DNA of 64,000 nucleotides from Clostridium sp. 1001275B_160808_H3. Its GTDB lineage: Bacteria; Bacillota; Clostridia; Clostridiales; Clostridiaceae. Both the position numbers and the translations under genes were made by a program. Every line of letters starts with the position of its first letter. Positions within the stretch are counted from its first letter, which is position 1. Positions 43,133-51,905 of this stretch are shown here, piece after piece. The notes beneath the pieces are model-generated. The model saw nothing but the letters and a program-made list of their open reading frames with translations. It made no database searches and was not told the DNA's origin. The stretch spans positions 124,001 through 188,000 of the forward strand of contig NZ_JADNAT010000001.1 of NCBI RefSeq assembly GCF_015550425.1. The letters run 5' to 3'.

Positions 43133-44830
43133 TTAAATAAGATTATCTAATTTATCTTTATTTTCTTTTATTACTTCTATAAACTTTTCTGCAATAACTG
43201 GATCAAATTGAATTCCACTAAACTTTCTTAATTCTACTATAGCTTCATCATATGTTTTTCTTTGATTATAAGGTCTATTTGAAGTCATTGCATCAAAGCT
43301 ATCAACAACAGTAAGCACTCTCGATAAGTAAGGGATTTCTTCGCCTTTTAATCCGTCTGGATAACCAGTTCCATTATATTTCTCGTGATGATGCAATATA
43401 ATTGGCACCATATTTTCTAATGACTTGACAGGTCTTATTATTTCAACTCCACTTTCTGGATGTTGCTTTAATAACTCCCATTCTTCTGCTGTTAATGGCA
43501 TCTTCTTCATTAATACATCTTGTGCTATATTTATCTTACCTATGTCATGCATATATGCTGAATATATTAATGTATCAGTATCAATTTTATTTAACTTTAA
43601 TTTCTTTGCTAACAATCTACTATATAGCACTACTCTCTCTGAATGCCCATATGTATATCTATCCTTAGCATTAATTACACTTATTAAAGTCTTAATGGAT
43701 GTAACTAATTCTACATCTTTTTCTTCTATATCATTCTTAAGCTCATCTAATATTGAAGTATATGTCTCAACTCTATTCTTATTAAAGAACTTTGCTCTAT
43801 ACAATGCGTCATCAGCACTCTTTATAAGTTCTACATCACTTTTAGCTTTATCTGGATAAACAGAAACCCCCATAGAAGCTGTTAAAACTCCCCTTGGCTG
43901 ATTCTCTTCACCATAAAACTTAGTTTCCTCTATAGTTAATCTTAATTTATCTGCTAATAACGTAGCCTCTTCTTCTGTAGTATTTGGTAATATCACAGCA
44001 AATTCTTCTCCCCCGTATCTCGCTGCAATATCATCTTCCCTTATATTATTTTTTAATAAACTACCAATAGTTCTTAAAACTTCGTCTCCCTTTTGATGTC
44101 CATATAAGTCGTTATAATGCTTAAAATAATCTATATCAACAAATATCATAGAAGTAGGTTCTTTATACTTCTCTGATAATGTTATTTTCTCTTTCAATGC
44201 ATCATGGAAATATCTATGATTAAATACTCCTGTTAGTCCATCCTTATTTACTAATTCTTCTAACCTATTAATATGCTCCCCTTCAATTTTAACATAAAAT
44301 CCTAGTGGCCAAGCTGTAAGAAGAAAAATCCCTGATAATATCAAGTCATTTTGAAAATACTTATTAACACTTGCATTAGGCATACAAATAATATCCATTC
44401 CTAATATTAAAGTTGAAGATATTAAAGCAACTATTATTCCATTTTTTAAACCTAACTGTATAGTTGAACTAGTTATTATAAATAAAAATAGATATTTATA
44501 TTCACTTTCATTTGCTCCTGACAATATGACGGTTATAAAAAATACAGCAATAAAAACTAAGTTTTCTATAAAGATTATAAACCTATACTTTCTTTTATTT
44601 ATTCCACTATTTAAAGAAAGTGACCATATCATATATATTGCTAATAACAACAATATCACAAATCCAACACCTACAATTATAATTCTCTGACTTATCAAAT
44701 TATCTAAAATTTCATTTTCCTTAAAAATATATTGAAAGAATATTATAGCCGTGAACATTAATGATGCCAATTTTACTATTGAAACCATATCATTTATTTG
44801 TTTTCTTCTGTCTTCATTTATTGTTTTCAA
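43133..44830 (-). CDS. GGDEF and HD-GYP domain membrane protein
   Basis: A 565-residue protein. The N-terminal ~180 residues carry about six membrane helices. A GGDEF domain follows (GLTGVFNHRYFHDAL, FVDIDYFKHYNDLYGHQKGD, active-site RYGGEEFAVILP), then an HD-GYP phosphodiesterase domain (MHDIGKINIA, HHEKYNGTGYPDGL). Both domains look intact, so it could make and break cyclic-di-GMP. It begins with TTG 44830, five bases after GAGGTGA. It lies directly after the agrD terminator; read-through would link it to agr. Confidence 0.9.
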   Translation of the reverse strand: MKTINEDRRKQINDMVSIVKLASLMFTAIIFFQYIFKENEILDNLISQRIIIVGVGFVILLLLAIYMIWSLSLNSGINKRKYRFIIFIENLVFIAVFFITVILSGANESEYKYLFLFIITSSTIQLGLKNGIIVALISSTLILGMDIICMPNASVNKYFQNDLILSGIFLLTAWPLGFYVKIEGEHINRLEELVNKDGLTGVFNHRYFHDALKEKITLSEKYKEPTSMIFVDIDYFKHYNDLYGHQKGDEVLRTIGSLLKNNIREDDIAARYGGEEFAVILPNTTEEEATLLADKLRLTIEETKFYGEENQPRGVLTASMGVSVYPDKAKSDVELIKSADDALYRAKFFNKNRVETYTSILDELKNDIEEKDVELVTSIKTLISVINAKDRYTYGHSERVVLYSRLLAKKLKLNKIDTDTLIYSAYMHDIGKINIAQDVLMKKMPLTAEEWELLKQHPESGVEIIRPVKSLENMVPIILHHHEKYNGTGYPDGLKGEEIPYLSRVLTVVDSFDAMTSNRPYNQRKTYDEAIVELRKFSGIQFDPVIAEKFIEVIKENKDKLDNLI

Positions 44831-44852
44831 ACTGTTCACCTCATCACTACTT

Positions 44853-44884
44853 AAAATAGGGATCGGAATAATCCGATCCTATTT
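44853..44884 (-). terminator. Terminator after agrD
   Basis: A GATCGGA/TCCGATC stem is extended by AAATAG/CTATTT with one bulge. It lies 3 bases after the agrD stop and separates agr from the GGDEF/HD-GYP gene. Confidence 0.8.
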
Positions 44885-44886
44885 AA

Positions 44887-45021
44887 TTATTCATCTCTTA
44901 AAGCTTTTGGCTCTTCTGGTTGATATACAGCCCAAAAACAAGCTGAAGTAGATACTACAGATGCAATTACTGTAGCAAAAGCAGCAACAGCCATTAAAAT
45001 TTTGTTGTTTAATCTTTTCAT
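44887..45021 (-). CDS. agrD: AgrD autoinducing-peptide precursor
   Basis: A 44-residue precursor read from ATG 45021 to TAA 44887. It has an amphipathic leader (MKRLNNKILMAVAAFATVIA), a core around TSACFWAVY, and an acidic recognition tail QPEEPKALRDE. The single Cys28 would form a thiolactone with the residue four positions later, giving a CFWAV ring. In C. perfringens, as I recall, the equivalent stretch is TSACLWFT before a near-identical QPEEPK tail. The ATG overlaps the agrB stop (ATGA), coupling it to its processing enzyme. Confidence 0.93.
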   Translation of the reverse strand: MKRLNNKILMAVAAFATVIASVVSTSACFWAVYQPEEPKALRDE

Positions 45022-45680
45022 TTTTTTTCAACTCCTATCATCTTTAAAATTTTTATTAATAAAGAGTCTATTGCATTAACTATAGTATGACCATGTTTTG
45101 TTAAAGTTAGAACCTGCCATAATACTCCAAAATATATACAGGCAGAATAAACTAAAAAAGTATTATTTTTATTAATATAATACATTATTATATTATAGCT
45201 TACTATAACCATATAAATAGTTAATATTATTATAGAACTCTTTTTTAATCTCTTTATTTTTTCTTCTTTTTTTATTGGTTTATTGGGACTATCCACTGGA
45301 GCTAATTTATAAATAATACTTAATGAACTAATATATATAATAATTCCTATAAAAATCATATAAGTAATATTAAGCTTAATATTTTCAATAAAATATGCAG
45401 GTAATACTGCTACGACAATTCCTATTAATATACAATTAAATGGAGTACTTGCATGAACTCCACCTGAATATTTTCTTAAAATAGCTTGGACAAAAGATAT
45501 TATTAATGATTCAATCATTACATCAAACAGTATTCCAAATAACCCCACTGATAGTATTGATATAACCATATGTACAACAGCATATAATCCATATTCTATA
45601 ATACTTCTTTTGTCATCATCTAAATTTAATTCCTTTTTTAAATTATAAGATATCTTCTTACAAAATAATTCTAAACTCAT
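45018..45680 (-). CDS. agrB: AgrB peptide-processing membrane endopeptidase
   Basis: A 220-residue membrane cysteine protease that cuts the C-terminal tail of AgrD and forms the thiolactone. The catalytic pair is His76 and Cys83 in YSGGVHASTPFNC, with the seven-residue spacing of S. aureus H77/C84. Five to six helices follow the N-terminal amphipathic segment. It overlaps both neighbours by ATGA, so the three genes form one translational unit. Confidence 0.93.
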   Translation of the reverse strand: MSLELFCKKISYNLKKELNLDDDKRSIIEYGLYAVVHMVISILSVGLFGILFDVMIESLIISFVQAILRKYSGGVHASTPFNCILIGIVVAVLPAYFIENIKLNITYMIFIGIIIYISSLSIIYKLAPVDSPNKPIKKEEKIKRLKKSSIIILTIYMVIVSYNIIMYYINKNNTFLVYSACIYFGVLWQVLTLTKHGHTIVNAIDSLLIKILKMIGVEKK

Positions 45681-46135
45681 TTTTTCAGCTTCCTTTTTTT
45701 ATTAATTATATAAAACATGATAATTATTATGAATGTGATTAGTAATGATGGTAATCCTAGAATAGATTTTTTTACTGGGTCTTTAAATAACTGATCTAAA
45801 TTAAGTTTCATTAAATTAAGTATTGAAATATTTATCCCTTCTGATATCAATTGAATTAAATAAAGAATTATAATACTTTTTACCGAATGAATAGCCTCCA
45901 CCTTATTATATGATATCGATATGAATAGCAAGACTAATACTGATAGTATCATATGTACTCCATAATTTATTGGAAGACTTCTTATTATAAATACTGCAAC
46001 TGAGAATATCAAACTAGATATTATCAACTTTTTTTTATCTATTTTCAATTGTGAAAAAATATAAATAGAAAACACAAAAAGAAATCCTTCTGGTAGTACC
46101 CTTAAGAAAAATTCTATTGGTTGTAATTTTAACAT
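45677..46135 (-). CDS. Membrane protein resembling an AgrC sensor module without kinase
   Basis: A 152-residue protein with about five helices. The motifs IEFFLRVLPEGFLFVFSIY, FIIRSLPINYGVHMILSVLV and the later ILYLIQLISEGINI look like the membrane sensor part of clostridial AgrC-type GHKL kinases, but the protein ends in IINKKRKLKK with no kinase domain. It overlaps agrB by ATGA. It may be a peptide sensor or transport component, or a decoy receptor; this is inference. Confidence 0.7.
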   Translation of the reverse strand: MLKLQPIEFFLRVLPEGFLFVFSIYIFSQLKIDKKKLIISSLIFSVAVFIIRSLPINYGVHMILSVLVLLFISISYNKVEAIHSVKSIIILYLIQLISEGINISILNLMKLNLDQLFKDPVKKSILGLPSLLITFIIIIMFYIINKKRKLKK

Positions 46136-46172
46136 GACTTCTCTCCTTCTTATAAGCTCTTTAATTAAATAA

Positions 46173-46724
46173 TTAACTTATTTTCTCTTTTGATATATTT
46201 AATTGTTTTACTACATTATAAATTATAATAAATACATAAACTCTAATAAAAATATCACCTATGCTAAGAACGCTATAACCAAGATCAAATATATCCGTTA
46301 AAGGCTTTAGCTTAGTACTTGAATCACCTAATATATGTATATCATTTACTTTATCAAAGGCTTCTATTTTTGCATATCCAGTAAAAAAAGATAGTGTTGG
46401 AAAAACTGGCATAAATCCATTATTAGCAGATATGGCTATATCATTTAATAATCCTCCAATAATAACAAATATAGAACCTATTATAGCTGATATGTATTGC
46501 CTATATTTAAATATCATTGGTAAATATGAACATAAATATAAGGCTTTTAATATTCCTACATTATTTATTACTACGTAATTGTCCATAAAAATATTAACTT
46601 GTATAATCAAATATACAAATTCCATAAATAGTACCGGATATATTGTCCAACTTTTAAATAAAGGCTTTATTTTTAATTTTTTTATTTTACAAAATATTAA
46701 AGAAATTAATATTGTTTCAATCAT
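46173..46724 (-). CDS. DUF5317-type membrane protein, first gene of the agr operon
   Basis: A 183-residue protein with about five helices. It includes the conserved-looking FMPVFPTLSFFTGYAKI and INDIHILGDSSTKLKPLTDIFDL-like stretch (here VNDIHILGDS, then STKLKPLTDI) that I associate with DUF5317. The family's function is unknown. It lies 37 bases upstream of the sensor-like gene and so is probably cotranscribed with agrBD. Ribosome site AAAGGGC. Confidence 0.75.
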   Translation of the reverse strand: MIETILISLIFCKIKKLKIKPLFKSWTIYPVLFMEFVYLIIQVNIFMDNYVVINNVGILKALYLCSYLPMIFKYRQYISAIIGSIFVIIGGLLNDIAISANNGFMPVFPTLSFFTGYAKIEAFDKVNDIHILGDSSTKLKPLTDIFDLGYSVLSIGDIFIRVYVFIIIYNVVKQLNISKEKIS

Positions 46725-46902
46725 AAAATGCCCTTTCGATTATTATTATTTAGTAGTCTATTAAAAAAATATATCTTTAGTATGATTACATAATAATTAT
46801 ACTATCACCTGTTATTCTTTTCCATAGTTTTTTTCTAATTAAAACGTTTTTTTTGATATTTTTCCCAATATTTTGTTTTTTCTGATTAATTTTATTAGAA
46901 TA

Positions 46903-46927
46903 AAAGGGAAACTTACCGTTTCCCTTT
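46903..46927 (-). terminator. Terminator of the hydABC operon
   Basis: AAAGGGAAAC (46903-46912) pairs with GTTTCCCTTT (46918-46927), followed by TTATT on the minus strand. Confidence 0.75.
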
Positions 46928-46992
46928 ATATTGTATAATTAATTCTTAATACATTTTATAATATAGTTAACTATATTATATCTATCATTTAA

Positions 46993-48720
46993 TTAGTTCT
47001 TTTTATAATTAATGTGTAAAATATGATGAGCAATATAACTATTTGGTTTTTGTAAATAATCCTTATATAACTTTTGTATCATAGGGTTTTCATGAGATTT
47101 TCTGATAATTTTATTTTTATCTTCGTTATATATTGCATTCATTCTCTTTTTCAATATATCTCTATTGGACTTTATAAAAGGTTGTCCTCCTCCATCAATA
47201 CATCCTCCAGGACACGCCATTACCTCTATAAAATGATATTTTGAATTTCCATCTTTAATTTCATCCATTATTTTTTTTGCATTTCCTAATGAGCTAATAA
47301 CTGCTATATTAATTTCTTTTCCATTTAGGTCTATCTTAGCCTCTTTAATTCCTTCTAACCCTCTAACATTTTCAAAGTCAATTTGTTTTAATTCCTGACC
47401 AGTTATCCATTCATAAGCAGTTCTAAGTGCAGCTTCCATTACCCCTCCACTAGTTCCAAAAATAGTACCTGCTCCACTTGACATTCCTAAAGGATTATCA
47501 AATTCTGAATCCTTTAAATTAACTATATCTATTCCAGCCTCTTTTATAATTTTAGCAAGTTCTCTTGTAGTTATTACTAAATCTACATCTTTTATACCAT
47601 CAATGCCTTTCATTTCTGCTCTGTTTGCCTCATGTTTTTTAGCTATACATGGCATTATAGATACTACAGTTAAATTTTCTCTTTTTACAGACAACTCTTG
47701 AGGAAGATAATTTTTAGCTATAGCTCCAAACATTTGTTGAGGCGATTTACAGCTAGATACCAGATTAATATTTTCATAATAATTAGTTTCAGCATAATTT
47801 ACCCAAGCTGGACAGCAACTAGTTATAAGTGGTAAGTTTTCTCCCAAAGTAATTCTTTCAATAAATTCATTAGCTTCCTCCATTATAGTTAAATCAGCGG
47901 CAAAATTAGTATCAAAAACAGAATCAAAAGATAATAATTTCAGTGCAGTTACAATTTTTCCTGTTGATAATTTACCAGGCTCTAGCCCAAATTCTTCTGC
48001 AAGTGCATATCTAACTGCTGGTGCAATTTGAGATATAACATATTTATTATTATCATCTAAAACTTCCCATATTTTTTTATAATCACTTTTTTCTCTTAAT
48101 GCTCCTGTAGGACAAACTGCTACACATTGTCCACAATAAGTACAGTTTGTATCCTTTATCGAATCATTTGAAAATGTTGATACATTGGTTTCAAATCCTC
48201 TATTAGCTATTGTTATTGCATGTACCTTTTGTATATCATTACAAGCAGTTACACATCTTCTGCATAAGATACACTTTTCTCTATCTCTAATAAATCCATC
48301 AGAAATATCTAGGTCAAATTTTACCTTTTCGCCTTCATACTTATTTTCATCTATTCCTAAATCAGAAGCTAATTTTTGCAACTCACAATTCATATTCTTA
48401 TCACAATTTAAACAATCTTTAGGATGATTTGATAATAATAACTCTACTATAGTTTTTCTTGCTCTAATTGCTTTTAATGAATTAGTTTTTATAGACATTC
48501 CTTCTCTTACTTCAGTTGCACATGCTGGTACTAATCCATCCCAACCTTCAACTTCAACAACACATACTCTACAAGTTCCCTTACAGTTTCTTGTTTTCCC
48601 ATCTACCATATACATATGACATAATGTTGGTAAATTTATATTAAGTTTTTTTGCAGCATCTAAGATACTAGTTCCTTTTTCTACTTCTATATTAACTCCA
48701 TTTATCTTAGCATTAACCAT
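46993..48720 (-). CDS. hydA: [FeFe] hydrogenase catalytic subunit, trimeric bifurcating type (HydA/HndD)
   Basis: A 575-residue catalytic subunit. In order: a 2Fe-2S domain (Cys34, 50, 53, 67); the His-Cys3 4Fe-4S site (His99, Cys103, 106, 112); two 4Fe-4S sites (Cys150/153/156/160 and Cys193/196/199/203); and an H-cluster domain with canonical TSCCPAW (300-306), MPCIAKKHE and MACPGGCIDGGG (501-512). With the NuoF- and NuoE-like subunits upstream it forms a trimer of the kind that couples NADH and ferredoxin to H2. The stop of hydB is adjacent to its ATG. Confidence 0.93.
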   Translation of the reverse strand: MVNAKINGVNIEVEKGTSILDAAKKLNINLPTLCHMYMVDGKTRNCKGTCRVCVVEVEGWDGLVPACATEVREGMSIKTNSLKAIRARKTIVELLLSNHPKDCLNCDKNMNCELQKLASDLGIDENKYEGEKVKFDLDISDGFIRDREKCILCRRCVTACNDIQKVHAITIANRGFETNVSTFSNDSIKDTNCTYCGQCVAVCPTGALREKSDYKKIWEVLDDNNKYVISQIAPAVRYALAEEFGLEPGKLSTGKIVTALKLLSFDSVFDTNFAADLTIMEEANEFIERITLGENLPLITSCCPAWVNYAETNYYENINLVSSCKSPQQMFGAIAKNYLPQELSVKRENLTVVSIMPCIAKKHEANRAEMKGIDGIKDVDLVITTRELAKIIKEAGIDIVNLKDSEFDNPLGMSSGAGTIFGTSGGVMEAALRTAYEWITGQELKQIDFENVRGLEGIKEAKIDLNGKEINIAVISSLGNAKKIMDEIKDGNSKYHFIEVMACPGGCIDGGGQPFIKSNRDILKKRMNAIYNEDKNKIIRKSHENPMIQKLYKDYLQKPNSYIAHHILHINYKKN

Positions 48721-50625
48721 TTAAACTTCCCCTCCTAAGCTAGTTTTTATTATAGCTTTAGTTGGACATGCTTCGTAGCATAAACCACACCTTATGCACT
48801 TATCAATATCAATACTATGCTTTTCTCTAATCTTACCCTTAATAGCTAATACAGGACATGATCTTAAACACTTAGTACATCCAATACAACTATCTGTAAC
48901 CTCATATTTAACTAATCCCTTACACACTCCTGCAGTACATTTTTTATTTATTACATGATCTTTATATTCATTATTAAAGAACTTTAAGGTACTTAATACT
49001 GGATTTGGTGCTGATTCTCCAAGTCCACAAAGAGAAGCATCCTTTACAACTTCACATAGTTCCTTCATTTTTTCTAAATCTTCTTCTTTTGCAGTTCCAT
49101 CAGTAATTTTCTTTAGCAATTCTAATATTCTTTTATTTCCTATTCTACAAGGAGTACATTTACCACAAGATTCATCAACACTAAATTCTAGATAAAACTT
49201 AGCTATATCAACCATGCAGTTATCTTCATCCATTACTATCATTCCACCTGATCCCATCATGGAACCTATTGATGTTAAAGTATCATATTCTATAGGTAAA
49301 TCTAAATACTCTACTGGTATGCATCCACCTGAAGGTCCTCCAGTTTGTATAGCCTTTAACGATTTATTATTGACAATTCCACCTCCTATTTCATAAATTA
49401 TGTCTTTTAAAGGCATTCCCATTGGAATTTCTACTAATCCTACATTATTAATATTCCCTGCTAACGCAAAAACCTTAGTTCCAGTAGACTTTTCTGCTCC
49501 TATTGAGCTATACCATTTAGCACCATTGTTAATTATTTGACTAATATTTGCAAAAGTTTCCACATTATTAACACAAGTTGGTCTTTGCCATAGTCCTTTT
49601 TCTGAAGTTCTTGGTGGCTTCATTGTAGGTTCTCCTCTTAATCCTTCAATTGAATGAATTAATGCTGTAGCTTCACCACAAACAAATGCTCCTGCTCCAT
49701 ACTTTATTTCAATGTCAAAATTAAATCCTGTATTTAAGATATTGTTTCCTAGAATTCCTATTTCTCTTGCTTGCTTTAATGCTATTTTTAATCTATGAAC
49801 AGCTAAAGGATATTCTGCTCTTATATAAATATAACCTTTGCTAGCTCCAATAGCATAACCACAAATAGCCATTGCTTCTAATACTGAATTTGGATCCCCC
49901 TCTAATATTGCTCTATCCATAAATGCTCCTGGATCACCTTCATCAGCGTTACAAATTACATATTTTATATCACCTTTTGCTCTTCTAGCAGCTTCCCACT
50001 TTCTCCCTGTTGGAAAGCCTCCGCCCCCTCTTCCTCTAAGGCCAGATTCACTTATTTCTTTTATAACATCCTCTTGAGTCATAGTTGATAGAGCTTTCCC
50101 AAGTGCTGTATAAGCCCCTCTTCCTAGAGCATCTTCCATATTTTCCGGATCTATAACTCCACAATTTTTTAATGCTATTTTTACTTGTTTTCTATAAAAA
50201 GGTATCTCTTCTTTTACCTTTATCCTTTCTTTAGTTTCTTCATTTTCATAAAGCAATCTTTCAACAACTGTGCCTTCAACAATATGACTTTCTACTATAT
50301 CCTTAACATCTTCTTCAGTTACCTGTATATAAAACACCTTATCAGGCATAATTTCTATTACTGGTCCTTTTGCACAAAAGCCAAAGCATCCTGTCATTAT
50401 TACCTTTACATCTTCTTGCAAATTTAATCTTTCTATTTCTTCTTTAAATGCTTTAAATATATTATCAGAGTTTGAAGCTTTACATCCAGGTCCTCCACAA
50501 ATCAATATATGCCTTTCTTTTATTTCATCTTTATTAAATTTTTCTGGATTTTCTCTAACCTCTATTTTCTTTTTACATTCTTCATGCATCTTTAATAAAT
50601 CATTATAAGTATTTATTCTATTCAT
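48721..50625 (-). CDS. hydB: Hydrogenase NuoF-like flavoprotein subunit (HydB/HndC)
   Basis: A 634-residue subunit. It has an N-terminal thioredoxin-like 2Fe-2S domain (ICGGPGCKASNSDNI, GCFGFCAKGPVIEI), NADH/FMN domain motifs (GLRGRGGGGFPTGRKWE, CNADEGDPGAFMDR), a 4Fe-4S site (ESCGKCTPCRIGNKR), and two C-terminal ferredoxin sites (CIGCTKCLRSCP, CIRCGLCYEACP). It is the NADH-reactive subunit and probable bifurcation site. It lies between the NuoE-like gene (one base away) and hydA. Confidence 0.93.
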   Translation of the reverse strand: MNRINTYNDLLKMHEECKKKIEVRENPEKFNKDEIKERHILICGGPGCKASNSDNIFKAFKEEIERLNLQEDVKVIMTGCFGFCAKGPVIEIMPDKVFYIQVTEEDVKDIVESHIVEGTVVERLLYENEETKERIKVKEEIPFYRKQVKIALKNCGVIDPENMEDALGRGAYTALGKALSTMTQEDVIKEISESGLRGRGGGGFPTGRKWEAARRAKGDIKYVICNADEGDPGAFMDRAILEGDPNSVLEAMAICGYAIGASKGYIYIRAEYPLAVHRLKIALKQAREIGILGNNILNTGFNFDIEIKYGAGAFVCGEATALIHSIEGLRGEPTMKPPRTSEKGLWQRPTCVNNVETFANISQIINNGAKWYSSIGAEKSTGTKVFALAGNINNVGLVEIPMGMPLKDIIYEIGGGIVNNKSLKAIQTGGPSGGCIPVEYLDLPIEYDTLTSIGSMMGSGGMIVMDEDNCMVDIAKFYLEFSVDESCGKCTPCRIGNKRILELLKKITDGTAKEEDLEKMKELCEVVKDASLCGLGESAPNPVLSTLKFFNNEYKDHVINKKCTAGVCKGLVKYEVTDSCIGCTKCLRSCPVLAIKGKIREKHSIDIDKCIRCGLCYEACPTKAIIKTSLGGEV

Positions 50626-50626
50626 A

Positions 50627-51103
50627 TTAACCTTGCTCCCTTAAATTATTTATTAATTCATTTACTTGAGGCTTAGTAAAATATCCATAAACTTTATCAT
50701 TCACAAGCACAACTGGTGCTATAGCACATGAACCAACGCATCTCAATGTATCTAGAGTAAATAGTCCATCCTCCGTTGTTTCACCTTCTTTTATTCCTAG
50801 AATCTTTTTAAAATCCTCTAGTATATCGCAGGCTCCTCTAACAAAGCAAGCTGTCCCAGTACATACACTTATAACATATTTACCTTTTGGCTCTGTAGAA
50901 AAATATGAATAAAAAGTTATTACACCATACACCTTAGATACTGGCATATTTAGTCTATCAGCTATATACTCCTGTACCTCTCTTCCTAAATATCCATATA
51001 ATCCTTGTGCATGATGCAATACTGCAATTAAGGAACTTTCATCATCGTTTCCTTCACTGATGAATGATTCCAATTCTTTAAATTTACCACATTTGTCTCT
51101 CAA
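50627..51103 (-). CDS. hydC: Hydrogenase NuoE-like 2Fe-2S subunit (HydC/HndA)
   Basis: A 158-residue thioredoxin-like ferredoxin subunit. Its 2Fe-2S ligands are in SVCTGTACFVRG and DTLRCVGSCAIAPVVLVND. I start at TTG 51103 behind GGGGGAG; the earlier ATG at 51133 has no ribosome site, and the Shine-Dalgarno would be inside that extension. It is first in hydCBA. Confidence 0.9.
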   Translation of the reverse strand: MRDKCGKFKELESFISEGNDDESSLIAVLHHAQGLYGYLGREVQEYIADRLNMPVSKVYGVITFYSYFSTEPKGKYVISVCTGTACFVRGACDILEDFKKILGIKEGETTEDGLFTLDTLRCVGSCAIAPVVLVNDKVYGYFTKPQVNELINNLREQG

Positions 51104-51266
51104 ATTATCTCCCCCATTTTGTAATAATTTCAATTTTCAAAATTTTCCAATAATTAAATGTTAGCATACTTATATTTATTTTTAAACATATATAAGATTA
51201 CTTATCATAATTTATTTTATTAATTATTAGAACTTAAAATTCTTATACTTTCTTTCTAATTAAAAA

Positions 51267-51301
51267 AGTTGTATTCTAATTTTTTATATTAGAATACAAC
51301 T
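51267..51301 (-). terminator. Terminator of luxS
   Basis: AGTTGTATTCTAAT (51267-51280) pairs with 51288-51301, then six T on the minus strand. Confidence 0.85.
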
Positions 51302-51386
51302 CTTATATCTTATAGTATATTTTTATTCATAAATAAATCACTATATGTCTTATATTTAAATTCCACTTATAAGACACATATAACCT

Positions 51387-51845
51387 TTATCTTTCTCCAT
51401 ATATATTCAATGAAAAACCTTTTTCTAAAGCTTCTTTTGCATATTCCTTTGCTCCAAATAATGATAAATCTCTGTAATTTCCACATTGAATTTCATTAGC
51501 TGCTGGTATTTCTGTTGCATTTAAAACTTCTCTTAATGATAATTCTAATGCTTCTTTTATTTCAGAAGCTTCTCTATCTCCCCATATACTTAAATAAAAG
51601 CCTGTTCTACATCCCATTGGAGATAAATCTATTATTCCTTCCAATCTACCTCTTAACTCATGTGCTAAAATATGCTCTAATCCATGCATAGCTGCAGTTC
51701 CAAAAGCCTCTTTGTTTGGCTGTAAAAACCTGATATCAAACTTTGTTACATTATCTCCTTTTTCACCTGTTAATAAACAACACTTTCTTATATAAGGTGC
51801 TTTAACTATTCTGTGATCTAATTCAAAACTCTCCACTTTTTCCAT
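51387..51845 (-). CDS. luxS: S-ribosylhomocysteine lyase LuxS
   Basis: A 152-residue metalloenzyme that splits S-ribosylhomocysteine to homocysteine and DPD, the precursor of autoinducer-2. It has the metal/catalytic HGLEH (His54, Glu57, His58), Cys79 in SPMGCRTGFY, and CGNYRDLS near the end. It lies 60 bases after metF on the same strand, placing homocysteine recycling beside methyl supply. Ribosome site GGAGG. Confidence 0.95.
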   Translation of the reverse strand: MEKVESFELDHRIVKAPYIRKCCLLTGEKGDNVTKFDIRFLQPNKEAFGTAAMHGLEHILAHELRGRLEGIIDLSPMGCRTGFYLSIWGDREASEIKEALELSLREVLNATEIPAANEIQCGNYRDLSLFGAKEYAKEALEKGFSLNIYGER

Positions 51846-51905
51846 TTTCTTTCCTCCATATAACCATATTATTTATATTTAATATTATCCTAATTAATAT
51901 ATTAA

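Noticed and set aside
46740..46860. VirR-box or peptide-response operator before the agr operon
   Set aside because: No CCAGTT-type repeats are seen; there is only a TATAAT with a poor -35.
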